A stretch of DNA of 29,071 nt from Gammaproteobacteria bacterium (GCA_030426705.1 JAUHXW010000003.1:1-29071), one strand, 5' to 3'. Numbered from the stretch's first letter, positions 1-8,771 are shown. Numbers and translations are program-made. The notes: generated from the sequence alone by a model not told the origin.

Positions 1-2571
1 GATTTCATCCCAGGCTTCAACGATTTCCTGATTGATGCGTTGGGTGTTGGTCAATTCGGCATCAATTTCAGCTTCAACGGTGATGGCGCGGCGCAAATTA
101 TAATGTCGAATGGTGCTGCGACCTTTACCAGTTTCCTGAGTAAACAGATTGGCGAAGGTGGTTTGACCACCGTCTGGTAAAGCAACCGGATCATTCATGA
201 TTTCATCAATGGCTTGCATATTACGTGGTGCCGCTCTGACCCGCAGTTCGACTTTTTCACCCTCATCACGCATCAGCGCAACAATTTCACCATCCAAATG
301 AAGGCGCAGTAAACGTGAAACTGTACCAGGGTTCAGTCCCAAATTACGGATGTTTTGGTGATTTAGTTCCAAAACCAACTCAGAACGCCCTGGCACATCA
401 TTATCCGCCACATCTTTGGAACCCTGCCGGGTCTCAACAATTTGTTTAACCGCATCGGCAGCAGCCCGCAATTCTTCAAAATCATCACTGCGAACTTTAA
501 CACTGACCGGTTTGCCCGCAGGTGGTCCACCAGATATTTCCATGAATGAAATGATGGCATCACCAGGGATATTGATCAGGGTCTCACGCATGGTTTCAAC
601 CACTTCGGCCACGCTGCGGTTGTCTTGGGTTTTGGGCATCATTGACACCTGAATTTGACCGTATTGATCACCAAACAGGATTTCTATTTCGGTGAACTTA
701 ATGCCGGCCAAAGAGGTGATGGCACGGATCTCTTGCTCTTCGACAAAGGTCCGCAACACTTTTTCCACCTCGATGGTTTTGGCCAAAGTGGTTTCCAAAG
801 GTGTGTTAGACGGCATATCGACATTGACATAAAACAACCTGAAAGGGTCGAAAGTGAAAAACTCGGTTTTGACCTTCTCTGCTTTCATGATGTAAATGGC
901 ACCACCAAAACACAGGATGGCGAAGGCGATGATGATGTAGGGCTTACGCAACATAAAGCACAGGGTTTGGGTGTATTTTGTGCGCAGTTTGCGGGTCCAA
1001 TTATGACGCCAATTGGCGGTTCGCTGTTCGCCTTGTTGCAACATGTTTTTCAGTGGTTGCAGGATACCTCTTTTGGGTTTGTTGGCTTTTTTAAGTCGCT
1101 TGGTTTCGCTGCCAATCACATGCGCCGGCAAAATCCAAAAGGCTTCAATCAAACTAATCGCCAAGCCCAAGGTCACCACAAATGGAATCACAAACATAAA
1201 AGCGCCCAAAATACCGGGCAACAACATCAATGGCAAAAAAGCCGCCATGGTGGTCAACACCCCGGCCGTTACCGGGGCACCCACTTCTTTGAGCGAATCC
1301 ACGGCTGCAGTCAAGGCATCGGCACCCCGTTGCAAACGATAGAAAATGGCTTCAACCACCACCACCGCATCATCCACCAGCATCCCCAAGACAATCACAA
1401 TACCGAGTAACACCGATACATTCAGGGTGTTGCCGGTCATGTTTAAAACCCAAAGCGTTCCGGTGATGGAAAACACAATGCCGAGGGTAACAAAAAAGGC
1501 AATTTTTAAACCCAAAAACAACCAGCACACCAGTAACACCAAAATCAAACCCAAACCAGCATTGGTCTGCATGATGGACAAAGCAGAACGGGTTTGAATG
1601 GTCTGGTCATCGGCCAACACCAGTTCGATGCCCATATTGGCCAGTTGTTTGTTTTTGTCTTCAATATAGGCATTGATGCGATCGACCAGTTGCAAAGTGT
1701 TGACCATCGATACTTTGGTGACCGCCATGGACACGGCAGGTTTACCGCGATAGGCTGCCAGCTGGGCGGGTTCTTCACGACTTCTTGAAACCCAAGCCAC
1801 ATCATCCAAATTGATGGTGGCACCTGTGCTGCTGGGTAATTGAATTTTGGCCACTTGCTCAGGCTCATCGGTGGTGCCAGCCACCCGCAATAACCATTCA
1901 TTGCCTGCCACTTTGGCGCTGCCTGCCGAAACATCTCTGAACGAACCACGAATGGTGTCGGCCAATTGTGTCGCAGTGATGCCGTGGGCTGCCAGTAAAT
2001 CAGGATCAAATTCCACATGAAGTTCCGGATCATGCAGCCCGGATGGAGTGACTTTGTCAACACCGCGCAAGCCTTCCAAATCTTCTTTGACCTTGCGCGC
2101 TTGAAAACGCAAGGTTTCATCATCAGCCTGACCGGTCACCACCACCAAAGCAGTGGGGAAACCATTGGATGTGGTCAATTCCAGAATCAAAGGATCATCG
2201 GCTTCATCTGGCAGTTCGGCGCTGGCCTTGTTTTGAATTTCACGACGCAAGTCATTGATGCGTTTGTCAAAATTACGATCACCAATGTCACGAAAACGGA
2301 CAATGATGTTGGAAATGGATTCCCTTGAGGTTGAACTGGTGAAACTGATGTCTTGGACATTTTTTATTGCATCTTCCAAAGGCGAGGTAACCAGTTTTTC
2401 CACGTCTTCGGCTGAAGCGCCGGGTAACACGGTACTGATGTTAACCCAATAAAAATTGATTTCAGGATCTTGCTCACGGGGCATGATCATATAGGACATC
2501 AAGCCCATGAGCACCACCACAGTGAACAGGATATTGACCAATGGATGGTTGGTAAGAATTCGTTTCAACAT
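1..2571 (-). CDS. RND efflux pump inner-membrane subunit (HAE1/AcrB-like), 3' end cut by window
   Basis: Reading the minus strand from the ATG at 2571 gives 857 codons open to the window edge, so the C-terminus (roughly 150-200 residues of a usual ~1030) is missing. The N-terminus has the RND pattern: a short cytoplasmic start (MLKRILTNHPLVN), TM1, then a periplasmic porter region with the EDVEKLVTSPLEDAI motif. Further on come an LGIVIVLGMLVDDAVVVVEA segment with the paired Asp of the TM4 proton relay, and GAPVTAGVLTTMAAFLPL. Family members are proton-driven trimeric exporters that pair with a membrane-fusion protein and an outer-membrane channel. AGGGA lies about 9 nt before the ATG, and the fusion-protein gene ends 18 nt upstream, so the two are co-transcribed. 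No outer-membrane factor is visible. The substrate cannot be inferred. Confidence 0.93.
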   Translation of the reverse strand, partial: MLKRILTNHPLVNILFTVVVLMGLMSYMIMPREQDPEINFYWVNISTVLPGASAEDVEKLVTSPLEDAIKNVQDISFTSSTSRESISNIIVRFRDIGDRNFDKRINDLRREIQNKASAELPDEADDPLILELTTSNGFPTALVVVTGQADDETLRFQARKVKEDLEGLRGVDKVTPSGLHDPELHVEFDPDLLAAHGITATQLADTIRGSFRDVSAGSAKVAGNEWLLRVAGTTDEPEQVAKIQLPSSTGATINLDDVAWVSRSREEPAQLAAYRGKPAVSMAVTKVSMVNTLQLVDRINAYIEDKNKQLANMGIELVLADDQTIQTRSALSIMQTNAGLGLILVLLVCWLFLGLKIAFFVTLGIVFSITGTLWVLNMTGNTLNVSVLLGIVIVLGMLVDDAVVVVEAIFYRLQRGADALTAAVDSLKEVGAPVTAGVLTTMAAFLPLMLLPGILGAFMFVIPFVVTLGLAISLIEAFWILPAHVIGSETKRLKKANKPKRGILQPLKNMLQQGEQRTANWRHNWTRKLRTKYTQTLCFMLRKPYIIIAFAILCFGGAIYIMKAEKVKTEFFTFDPFRLFYVNVDMPSNTPLETTLAKTIEVEKVLRTFVEEQEIRAITSLAGIKFTEIEILFGDQYGQIQVSMMPKTQDNRSVAEVVETMRETLINIPGDAIISFMEISGGPPAGKPVSVKVRSDDFEELRAAADAVKQIVETRQGSKDVADNDVPGRSELVLELNHQNIRNLGLNPGTVSRLLRLHLDGEIVALMRDEGEKVELRVRAAPRNMQAIDEIMNDPVALPDGGQTTFANLFTQETGKGRSTIRHYNLRRAITVEAEIDAELTNTQRINQEIVEAWDEI

Positions 2572-2589
2572 ATCAGTTTCCCTGAATCA

Positions 2590-3609
2590 TCAATCCTGTT
2601 TTACCGCAATCGCATCACCATTCTGTAAGCGATCACGGCCACCCACAATCACTTGCCAATCTAGTGTTTTGTCAATGGGCACTGGTCGGCCTTGTTGCGC
2701 ATTGGGTAAAACCCGAAATTTGGCTTGATTACCATCAACCGTGAAAATACCCAATTGACCCTTGCGTTTAACCACCATATCCGCCGATAACATGGCATCA
2801 TCCAATCGCCAAATCAGCTGACCGGTTTGTCCAATCGCTGGCAGTTCACCACTGATTTTAAAACGGGCTTTCTGCACTGATGATTGTTGATTGATGACTG
2901 GTGACAGTTTTAACAGTTCCACAGGTGTTGAGATTTGCTGATTGACAAACCGAAGCTCTTTGGCTTGATCAATCGTAGGCACCAATTGACTAGGAATCAT
3001 CGCCAACACTTCTCGATTTTGTGTTTGAATTAAATTAAGTACCACAGCACCTGGTGACAGCAGTTGTCCCACCTGTGCGGTGCGGTTGGATACCACACCA
3101 TTGAAAGGTGCTCTGATGGTGGTTTTTGCCAATTGACGTTGTGCTGTTTTTTGGGCGACCAGCAATCGTTGGTATTCTGCTTTTTGCACCGCCAGCTCAG
3201 TTTCCCTGGCCAATAAATCATCGGCTGAAATGTATTGGTTTTGTTTCAATTCATTGGCGCGTTGTAAGCGCAGTTCAGCTTGTTGAAGGCGAGCATGAGT
3301 TGATTGTAAATTGGCTTTCGCCTGTGCCAGTTGTAACTCATAATCAACCTGATCCAAAGTCAACAGCACATCACCCTCATTAACAACATCGCCTACATCC
3401 GCATGAATGTGCTTCACAACTGCGGTGATTTCAGCTGAAACAGGTGCATCGTTCAAGGCCTTGACTTCGGCATTGGCACTCAACTTGCGTTCAATCAAAA
3501 CAGACTTAAGCGGTTTGGCTGTGACTTGGACAGGTGCATTGTTTTGGGCAAAAACAGCATGAGAAATGACCAGGAAAACCAAAAAAAACCGTGGATTAAT
3601 TGTTTTCAT
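2590..3609 (-). CDS. RND efflux periplasmic adaptor (HlyD/AcrA-type membrane-fusion protein)
   Basis: About 339 residues with a signal peptide (MKTINPRFFLVFLVISHAVFAQ). A biotinyl-lipoyl half-domain (VSAEITAVVKHIHADVGDVVNEGDVLLTLD) is followed by a coiled-coil hairpin rich in Leu/Ala/Gln. The second lipoyl half (TIRAPFNGVVSNRTAQVGQLLSPGAVVLNLI) and beta-barrel / membrane-proximal domains follow. This is the standard adaptor order bridging an RND pump to an outer-membrane channel. The frame opens at a TTG at 3618, but the ATG at 3609 begins a proper signal peptide and is preferred; no strong ribosome-binding site is visible for either. There is no lipobox Cys, so the adaptor is probably a soluble periplasmic protein. 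It is the first gene of the operon with the pump gene 18 nt downstream. Confidence 0.92.
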   Translation of the reverse strand: MKTINPRFFLVFLVISHAVFAQNNAPVQVTAKPLKSVLIERKLSANAEVKALNDAPVSAEITAVVKHIHADVGDVVNEGDVLLTLDQVDYELQLAQAKANLQSTHARLQQAELRLQRANELKQNQYISADDLLARETELAVQKAEYQRLLVAQKTAQRQLAKTTIRAPFNGVVSNRTAQVGQLLSPGAVVLNLIQTQNREVLAMIPSQLVPTIDQAKELRFVNQQISTPVELLKLSPVINQQSSVQKARFKISGELPAIGQTGQLIWRLDDAMLSADMVVKRKGQLGIFTVDGNQAKFRVLPNAQQGRPVPIDKTLDWQVIVGGRDRLQNGDAIAVKQD

Positions 3610-3696
3610 TGCATTCAATGGGTGGGTAAACAGTCAGTCATTATAATTGATGAATGGCACAATTGGACAAAAAAACACTTGAGAAGTTTTCAAAGC

Positions 3697-4857
3697 TTAT
3701 GCTTTCAGCTGTAATCGATTGCGGCCTTTTTTCTTGGCGGTGTACAAAGCAGTGTCGGCCACTTTGATGGTTTCTGCTGCGCCTGACTTATCGATGGAAT
3801 CAGTGACACCGATTGAAATAGTAACTTGAACTTTTTTGGGTTTTTGGTGCTTTCTTCGATTGACCACAAAGGGTGTTGCTGCCACTTTATCGATGACCTC
3901 TTGCAAATATGTTTTGACTTCATCGGCACTGTGGTTGTTAAAAACAATGGTGAACTCTTCTCCACCATAGCGGTAGGCTTTACCACCACCGGCAACCTGT
4001 CCGATTTTTGCCGCAATCATGCGCAACACATCATCACCCACATCATGGCCGTAGCTGTCATTGAATTTTTTGAAATGATCGACATCCACCATGGCCAAAG
4101 CATAAATGCCTAAACTGCGTTGCAACCGTTCCTCTAAGGCGCGTCTGCCCGGCAATGCGGTCAGCTCATCGACATAAGCCAAATGCCAGGATTGTTGAAA
4201 AAAACCAAACAACAAAACCAGCAACCCCGTGCTACACATCAATACAATGGCCAGGTTATTTTCATGCCAGATAAATATCAGAAATACAGTTATTAAAATC
4301 AAAATGGCATTGAGAGTTTTGCGCTGTTGCTGCCAGCCATAAAAAGCAAGCAAACTGGCCAAACATAAAAACATCAGTAGCAATGATGATTGGCTGAGTG
4401 TCGACCATTGAAGCCAATTGGCTGGTATCAACTGATTGGTTTGCCAGCTGTCAAGCCAACTGATTTGTCGTACCCAGGAACCATAGGCCACCCCAACAAG
4501 CAGTAGCGTGAACAAATGAACTTTCCAGGCTGCCAAAGTCAGTAAGCCTTTTTCCGCAAGAAAACCAACAGCACTGATTATCAGTATCAATGTAATAAAA
4601 CTTAATTCAATCAACAATGCTTGATTAAGCCATGAATGTTCAAACGACAGCCAGCTTAAAAATGCAAACAGAGATAAGTAAAACAATTGACCTTGGTTGA
4701 AAAAAACAGACAGTAACACCGCCGTAACCGCAAGCAAATAGGGCGCGAGTTCAATGATGTCTTGAACCGTGGCTGGCAGTTTTGGATGGTAAAAGTACAG
4801 CAAGACTGCAGCTGCGGTGAGTAGCAGCACCGGAATTATGTTTTTGATGTTATTCAA
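3697..4857 (-). CDS. Membrane-anchored diguanylate cyclase (GGDEF)
   Basis: 386 residues. Residues 1-220 form a run of hydrophobic helices (about seven TM segments), an uncharacterised sensor region. A C-terminal GGDEF domain follows from about residue 223: DELTALPGRRALEERL, then VDVDHFKKFNDSYGHDVGDDVL, then GGEEF at 298-302. The intact GGEEF signature and metal-binding Asp predict synthesis of cyclic di-GMP from two GTP. The RxxD product-inhibition I-site normally just before the motif is absent (GGGKAYRYGGEEF), so classical feedback inhibition is not expected. The start is a TTG two codons after an in-frame stop, with a weak AGGT upstream; no better start exists. It appears monocistronic, divergent from the GFA gene. 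Confidence 0.93.
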   Translation of the reverse strand: MNNIKNIIPVLLLTAAAVLLYFYHPKLPATVQDIIELAPYLLAVTAVLLSVFFNQGQLFYLSLFAFLSWLSFEHSWLNQALLIELSFITLILIISAVGFLAEKGLLTLAAWKVHLFTLLLVGVAYGSWVRQISWLDSWQTNQLIPANWLQWSTLSQSSLLLMFLCLASLLAFYGWQQQRKTLNAILILITVFLIFIWHENNLAIVLMCSTGLLVLLFGFFQQSWHLAYVDELTALPGRRALEERLQRSLGIYALAMVDVDHFKKFNDSYGHDVGDDVLRMIAAKIGQVAGGGKAYRYGGEEFTIVFNNHSADEVKTYLQEVIDKVAATPFVVNRRKHQKPKKVQVTISIGVTDSIDKSGAAETIKVADTALYTAKKKGRNRLQLKA

Positions 4858-4945
4858 AAGTCATTACCTATCAATCAGCATCTGTAAAATCAAAATGCTA
4901 TGATAACGGTTAAGTGAATCCCGATGTTGTGAACCGGAGCTTAAA

Positions 4946-5419
4946 ATGTCAGAAAAATACCAAGGTGGTTGCGGATGTGGCCATATCCGATATGAATTTT
5001 CCATAAAACCCATGATAGTACATTGTTGTCATTGTACATTTTGCCAACGTGAAACTGGTGCAGCATTCGCTGTAAATGCTTTGGTTGAATCATCAGCAGT
5101 GGTTATCAGTGGCGAACAACCGATTTTGGTAGACACCCCAAGTGAAAGTGGTAATGGTCAAAAAATTGCGCGTTGTCCTGAGTGCCAAATGGCCGTTTGG
5201 AGCCATTACCGGGGCTTTGGTGAAAGTGTCAGTTTTATCCGTGTTGGTACGCTCGATGACACCACTCAAACGCCTCCAGATGTTCACATCTATGTGAAAT
5301 CCAAACAACCCTGGTTTCAATTACCAGCCAATGCCCCCAATTTTGAAAAATTCTATGATGTCAAACAAACCTGGTCAGATGAAAGCATGTTGCGTTTGAA
5401 AAAGTTAAGGGAAAGCTGA
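4946..5419 (+). CDS. GFA/CENP-V-family zinc-binding protein
   Basis: 157 residues matching the GFA fold: GGCGCGHIRYEF near the N-terminus (Cys9, Cys11), HCCHCTFCQRETGAAF (Cys27/28, Cys30, Cys33) and ARCPECQ (Cys77, Cys80). The Cys pattern is the structural and catalytic zinc set of this family. The founding member was described as a glutathione-dependent formaldehyde-activating enzyme, but most homologues have unknown substrates, so no reaction is assigned. The ATG follows GGAGCTTAAA, a good ribosome-binding site. The gene stands alone, divergent from the diguanylate cyclase. Confidence 0.9.
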   Translation: MSEKYQGGCGCGHIRYEFSIKPMIVHCCHCTFCQRETGAAFAVNALVESSAVVISGEQPILVDTPSESGNGQKIARCPECQMAVWSHYRGFGESVSFIRVGTLDDTTQTPPDVHIYVKSKQPWFQLPANAPNFEKFYDVKQTWSDESMLRLKKLRES

Positions 5420-5446
5420 AGAGACTAATTTGACAACATCAAAAGC

Positions 5447-5500
5447 CAAACCATCCACAAAAAACTGGGGTTCGAAGAAGTCGAAAGGGTGGTTTGTTTT
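5447..5500 (+). terminator. Possible terminator after the GFA gene
   Basis: CAAACCATCC (5447-5456) can pair with GGGTGGTTTG (5487-5496), one mismatch, followed by TTTT. The loop contains a second small hairpin, TTCGA-agaag-TCGAA. It begins 28 nt after the GFA stop and separates it from the convergent gene. The long loop makes it a weaker call than a compact intrinsic terminator. Confidence 0.4.
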
Positions 5501-5533
5501 CTCAAGAAAATTTGAATTCAAGTGATTATATAT

Positions 5534-6577
5534 TCATAACTCCAAATCACTATTTTTTAAAAGTCCCGCAGGCGGTGTGCGACCTCCGCCGTTGGCTTTG
5601 TGATAATTATTTTCAAGATAAATTCTTATATCGGCAGCCATACTTTTTATCATTTCATATTCTCGTTCGGAAGCTGCTGCTTGATTGATACTCCCACCTT
5701 TTCTAAATAGCAACGGAGATGCGACTACTTCATTGGTTTCATTATCCACACAATCCAGTTTTATAAGTAACCACAACCGACCATCCCAAGAACCAAACCA
5801 TTTTCGAGCTACTGGGTCAATAAGTCTCACAGCGACTATTGTAGGTTTAATTGTTAAAGTTCTGGTTGACTCAGTTGATTGAGACCAATAATTTATTTTA
5901 GATTGCAAAATCAAATCCAAATGGTGATCCAGTTGTTCCGCTACTGTTTTATATCCTTGATTTGTTTCTCCCCAGGTGGTTTTTGATAATACAAAGTTTG
6001 AAAAATTGGCTAATGGTTCTTTGGGTATTTGTTGAGACCAGTGCTCTTTTTCATTGATGACCTCTGCCAAGTCAAAAGTGTCTCCAAGTAGAACGTTTTG
6101 TTCAATTTGTTTGGCTAATTTTTGAGTCCATACAAAATAATTAGGGTGGATCATTTGTTTAAAACGACCTTGTTTATAATTCATATTTTCACTGTCAGCG
6201 TATTGGAAACTGATGCGATTTTGGTTGAAAAGGATATTAATTTTAATATGGTGGGTTCTGATGTAGTAACTCGCTGAGATTAACTGTCCTGACTCATTAG
6301 AAGACTCAAATTCTTTGTTCCAGTCTTGTTGGCTAAGTGATCCAACTATGGCTTGATTGACTTGCAATGTTGTGAGGTGATTGTTGATAACAATATCTGG
6401 TGGGTTCTGAAGTTCTGTTTTCCTCGCTAAAGTAAGTGACGACATTATCAACAAGAGCACTGATATTATAGTTATTTTCTTTACAATTACCCTCTTGACC
6501 ATAAGGGATAAACCGATATATAAAAACAAAGGTTTGTTGTTAATGATTTGAAAATTAGAGAAAAGCTTAAATTTCAT
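5534..6577 (-). CDS. Hypothetical exported two-domain protein
   Basis: 347 residues, function not recognised. After a hydrophobic N-terminal segment ending near LTLARK there are two parts. The first (about residues 65-165, QVNQAIVGSLSQQDWNKEF ... NRISFQYADSENMNY ... IHPNYFVWTQKLAKQI) resembles a recurring small periplasmic/lipoprotein domain, in which a short repeat ends in an S-x-N-(L/M)-x-Y motif and an 'IHxNYxxW' helix. The second (about 205-335, TIKPTIVAVRLIDPVARKWFGSWDGRLWLLIKLDCVD) resembles DUF4410/DUF4136-like lipoprotein domains. Both matches are from memory and tentative. The first ATG overlaps the stop of the ThuA-like gene as ATGA and has GAGGA a few bases upstream, suggesting translational coupling. 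An internal ATG at 6502 would give a more ordinary signal peptide but lacks a ribosome-binding site. Confidence 0.75.
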   Translation of the reverse strand: MKFKLFSNFQIINNKPLFLYIGLSLMVKRVIVKKITIISVLLLIMSSLTLARKTELQNPPDIVINNHLTTLQVNQAIVGSLSQQDWNKEFESSNESGQLISASYYIRTHHIKINILFNQNRISFQYADSENMNYKQGRFKQMIHPNYFVWTQKLAKQIEQNVLLGDTFDLAEVINEKEHWSQQIPKEPLANFSNFVLSKTTWGETNQGYKTVAEQLDHHLDLILQSKINYWSQSTESTRTLTIKPTIVAVRLIDPVARKWFGSWDGRLWLLIKLDCVDNETNEVVASPLLFRKGGSINQAAASEREYEMIKSMAADIRIYLENNYHKANGGGRTPPAGLLKNSDLEL

Positions 6578-7476
6578 TTATCCTCAAACGAAGAATTAAA
6601 TATCACATCCCAGCGATAATCAGTCAGGTAATAAATCGCATTAAGCAGGATTTGGAAATTATTACCCGAGGTGGCATTGGGTTGGTATTCACCCGGCTGA
6701 TACACAAAGACTTTTGATGTCCAGTTGCTACATTGTTTGGTGTAGCCGAGTAGGTGCTGGTTACCGTTATCGGCGTAATTACTTTCAAACAAGGTTTCAA
6801 TTTCACAACCTGTGTTACCAGTATTGAAGTCCATTTGCGGGTAACGCTCATCAGGCGTATTGTTGAAGTAGGGGTAGTCTGCTGTGGCTACGCCATGACT
6901 GGGATTACCATAAGTGGTTGTGCCTTGATAGTTGATTTCATGGCTGCCGATAAAATGATCACCACCGACATAAATCACATCCTGCCCATTAACAGTGTCC
7001 CATGGAACAGCACCGGTTGCTTGCGATCCCAATAAATCTTGAATGGCTTGTTTGCCATTGGTTAAATAAATGCCATGATGGAACGAAATCACGCCACCAC
7101 CGGTTTGCAAAAAGTTTTCTACTGCAGCGACAAAAGCGGCTTGCCTGCCGTTATCATTAATGGGAATGCGATGGGCAAAATAAATCAGCACTTCGGGTCT
7201 GTCCACATGATTGACAGGTAAGTTCAAAGCTTGTGTCGCCAATTCAACTTGGTCGGTGTCTACTTCAATCAAAATATGCGTATTCAGGGTCAGCGCCGCC
7301 CCAATGGCATCGGTCAAATCACCTGGTTGCATCAAATCGGCATCACTTAAACCATGAGGGTTAACCTCATCTGAAACGATAAGGATATCAATGGGATCAT
7401 GTGCCGGTAGGTTTTGACTTTGTGCCAAACCCACTAAAATAAAACAAAAAACAAAAGTGACCATTAACTGTTGCAT
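6574..7476 (-). CDS. Secreted ThuA-like (trehalose-utilisation fold) protein with C-terminal IFNSSFE tail
   Basis: About 300 residues from the ATG at 7476, which begins a signal peptide (MQQLMVTFVFCFILVGLAQS). The open frame extends to a TTG at 7551, but that would put 25 polar residues before the signal. ThuA-like features are an N-terminal strand DILIVSDEVNPHG, FLQTGGGVISFHHGI (the GGG-x-V-x-x-H-H signature) and GDHFIGSHEI. ThuA domains have a glutamine-amidotransferase-like fold and occur in sugar-utilisation and secreted proteins; the substrate is unknown here. The protein ends WDVIFNSSFEDK, one of seven proteins in this window with an I-F-x-x-G/S-F-type tail. Its stop overlaps the next gene by ATGA, so the two are probably one transcript. 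Confidence 0.85.
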   Translation of the reverse strand: MQQLMVTFVFCFILVGLAQSQNLPAHDPIDILIVSDEVNPHGLSDADLMQPGDLTDAIGAALTLNTHILIEVDTDQVELATQALNLPVNHVDRPEVLIYFAHRIPINDNGRQAAFVAAVENFLQTGGGVISFHHGIYLTNGKQAIQDLLGSQATGAVPWDTVNGQDVIYVGGDHFIGSHEINYQGTTTYGNPSHGVATADYPYFNNTPDERYPQMDFNTGNTGCEIETLFESNYADNGNQHLLGYTKQCSNWTSKVFVYQPGEYQPNATSGNNFQILLNAIYYLTDYRWDVIFNSSFEDK

Positions 7477-7532
7477 CCATTTATTGTAAGCAAAAATCAG
7501 TGCATTGGGGATAACATTTAGATTTGGTTGCC

Positions 7533-8225
7533 TTATTGTGATTGTTCGCAATTCACTTGCGCCATATAGGCTTGCAAGTTTTTTTGACTGTCATCTATAA
7601 AATGCTGCTCACTTTGAGTCAGGCTTTGAATGCGGTCCAGGCGAAAGTTGCGAAAATCCTGACGCAATTCACACCAGGCCGCCAACAGCCAGACTGGATT
7701 GAAAAAGAATAAAGCCAATGGCTGTAAGGTTCTGGCCGTTTCGTGGCCGTCCTGGTCCATATAGATTACATGAATTTTTCTTCTTGTACGGATGTCATCG
7801 CGCAAATCAGAAAAGTTAACAGACCAGGGAATCTGAGGCCGAGTTGGCACGGCATAAGTAGTAATTTGCTTAAGTTCTCCTTGCAGACTGGTGGGTAAAA
7901 CGGCTTCAATTTTTTCAAAAGCGCTGTCAGCTTTATCTGCAAAGCGTTGATCAGTCCACTGACGTACCATACTGACTCCAAGCCCAATGGCTTCCAATTC
8001 ATCGGCGTCAAAAGCAATGGGTGGCAGATAATATTGTTTGTTGATGGTGTATCCAACGCCTGCCTCTCCCCGAATCGGCACGCCATTATCCATCAGACAT
8101 TGAAGGTCCCGATAAACGGTTCGTTTACATATTTCAAAGGCATCAGCGATTTGTTGTGCAGTAACGGCTTGACGTCTTTTACGCAGGAAATGGGTGATTT
8201 TTATCAACCTGTCAGCTCTTCTCAT
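7533..8225 (-). CDS. WYL-domain transcriptional regulator (YafY/DeoR-type)
   Basis: About 230 residues from the ATG at 8225. The N-terminal HTH (RRADRLIKITHFLRKRR, TAQQIADAFEICKRTVYRDL) and a short beta wing (GVGYTINKQYYLPP) are followed by a helical linker. A WYL domain follows (RRKIHVIYMDQDG; PLALFFFNPVWLLAAWCELR; FRNFRLDRI). Such proteins are ligand-responsive DNA-binding regulators, often controlling a divergently transcribed gene. The frame opens 13 codons earlier, but MRRADRL is the family's usual start. It is divergent from the VOC gene, with a 28-nt palindrome between them. The ThuA-like gene lies 56 nt downstream on the same strand and may be co-transcribed. Confidence 0.93.
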   Translation of the reverse strand: MRRADRLIKITHFLRKRRQAVTAQQIADAFEICKRTVYRDLQCLMDNGVPIRGEAGVGYTINKQYYLPPIAFDADELEAIGLGVSMVRQWTDQRFADKADSAFEKIEAVLPTSLQGELKQITTYAVPTRPQIPWSVNFSDLRDDIRTRRKIHVIYMDQDGHETARTLQPLALFFFNPVWLLAAWCELRQDFRNFRLDRIQSLTQSEQHFIDDSQKNLQAYMAQVNCEQSQ

Positions 8226-8249
8226 GATGATGCATTCATTTTTGTGTCG

Positions 8250-8255
8250 ATTATA
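8250..8255 (-). promoter_or_regulatory. Probable -10 element of the WYL regulator gene
   Basis: On the minus strand this reads TATAAT, 24 nt before the regulator's ATG. The -35 position (16-17 nt upstream) reads TGTCAG or GTGTCA, weak and lying inside the 8267-8294 palindrome. Binding there would therefore be expected to block this promoter. Confidence 0.55.
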
Positions 8256-8266
8256 GCGTAGCAAAA

Positions 8267-8294
8267 CACTGCTGACACCATGCTGTCAGTAGTG
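8267..8294. promoter_or_regulatory. Palindromic operator candidate between WYL regulator and VOC gene
   Basis: CACTGCTGACA (8267-8277), six-base spacer ccatgc, then TGTCAGTAGTG (8284-8294). The arms match at 10 of 11 positions. It sits in the 111-nt divergent intergenic region, over the -35 area of the regulator promoter and upstream of the VOC gene. Its symmetry and placement fit the binding site of a dimeric regulator, most simply the adjacent WYL protein acting on itself and the VOC gene. The protein-site link is inference. Confidence 0.65.
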
Positions 8295-8336
8295 CTTTGA
8301 TAAATTAACCTTTTTAAATCACAACAGGAGAAAAAA

Positions 8337-8723
8337 ATGATTGGATACGTAACAGTCGGTACCAACGATTTACCACGCGCTGTGGCCTACTATGATGACT
8401 TATTTGGTTCAATTGGTATTGGCCGATTTATGGAGGAAGAGAATTACTTTGTGGCCTGGGCTCCAGCACCAGATGCGCCCGGCTTTTCAGTCACCATACC
8501 CTACGACAAACAACCTGCCACAGTCGGCAATGGGATGATGGTTGCCCTGTTTTTACAAACACCGGAACAAGTCGATGCCTTGTATCAAAAAGCCCTTGAA
8601 TTGGGCGGTACAGACGAGGGCAAACCCGGGTTTCGGCCGGAGGAAGCCACCAAAGGTTTTTATGCAGCCTATTTCCGCGATTTGGATGGCAACAAATTGA
8701 ATGCTTTTTGTGTGGTGGAATAA
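8337..8723 (+). CDS. VOC-family (glyoxalase/dioxygenase-like) protein
   Basis: 128 residues, a single vicinal-oxygen-chelate domain with two beta-alpha-beta-beta-beta modules. It starts MIGYVTVGTNDLPRAVAYYDDLFG and ends GFYAAYFRDLDGNKLNAFCV, the usual D-P/L-D-G-N-x-x-x end module. VOC proteins include glyoxalase I, extradiol dioxygenases and antibiotic-binding proteins. The canonical metal His near the N-terminus is replaced (YVTVGTND), so no catalytic reaction is assigned. The ATG is preceded by AGGAGAAAAAA, a strong ribosome-binding site. It is divergent from, and probably controlled by, the WYL regulator. Confidence 0.92.
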   Translation: MIGYVTVGTNDLPRAVAYYDDLFGSIGIGRFMEEENYFVAWAPAPDAPGFSVTIPYDKQPATVGNGMMVALFLQTPEQVDALYQKALELGGTDEGKPGFRPEEATKGFYAAYFRDLDGNKLNAFCVVE

Positions 8724-8741
8724 AAAATTTCTGCAGCAAAA

Positions 8742-8771
8742 AAAATGAGCCCATATTTTTGGGCTCATTTT
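8742..8771. terminator. Bidirectional intrinsic terminator
   Basis: AAAATGAGCCCA (8742-8753), loop tatttt, TGGGCTCATTTT (8760-8771). This is a perfect 12-bp stem with A-rich left and T-rich right flanks, so it can act on both strands. It lies between the convergent VOC gene and the small gene at 8801-9229. Confidence 0.88.

Noticed and set aside
655..1410. 251-codon open frame on the plus strand
   Set aside because: His/Gln-rich antisense shadow of the RND pump coding sequence.
1545..2123. 192-codon open frame on the minus strand inside the RND gene
   Set aside because: Trp/Pro-rich shadow; the frame beginning at 2571 carries the RND motifs throughout.
2590..3618. Start of the membrane-fusion protein at the upstream TTG (3618)
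   Set aside because: The ATG at 3609 gives a standard signal peptide and is the more usual codon.
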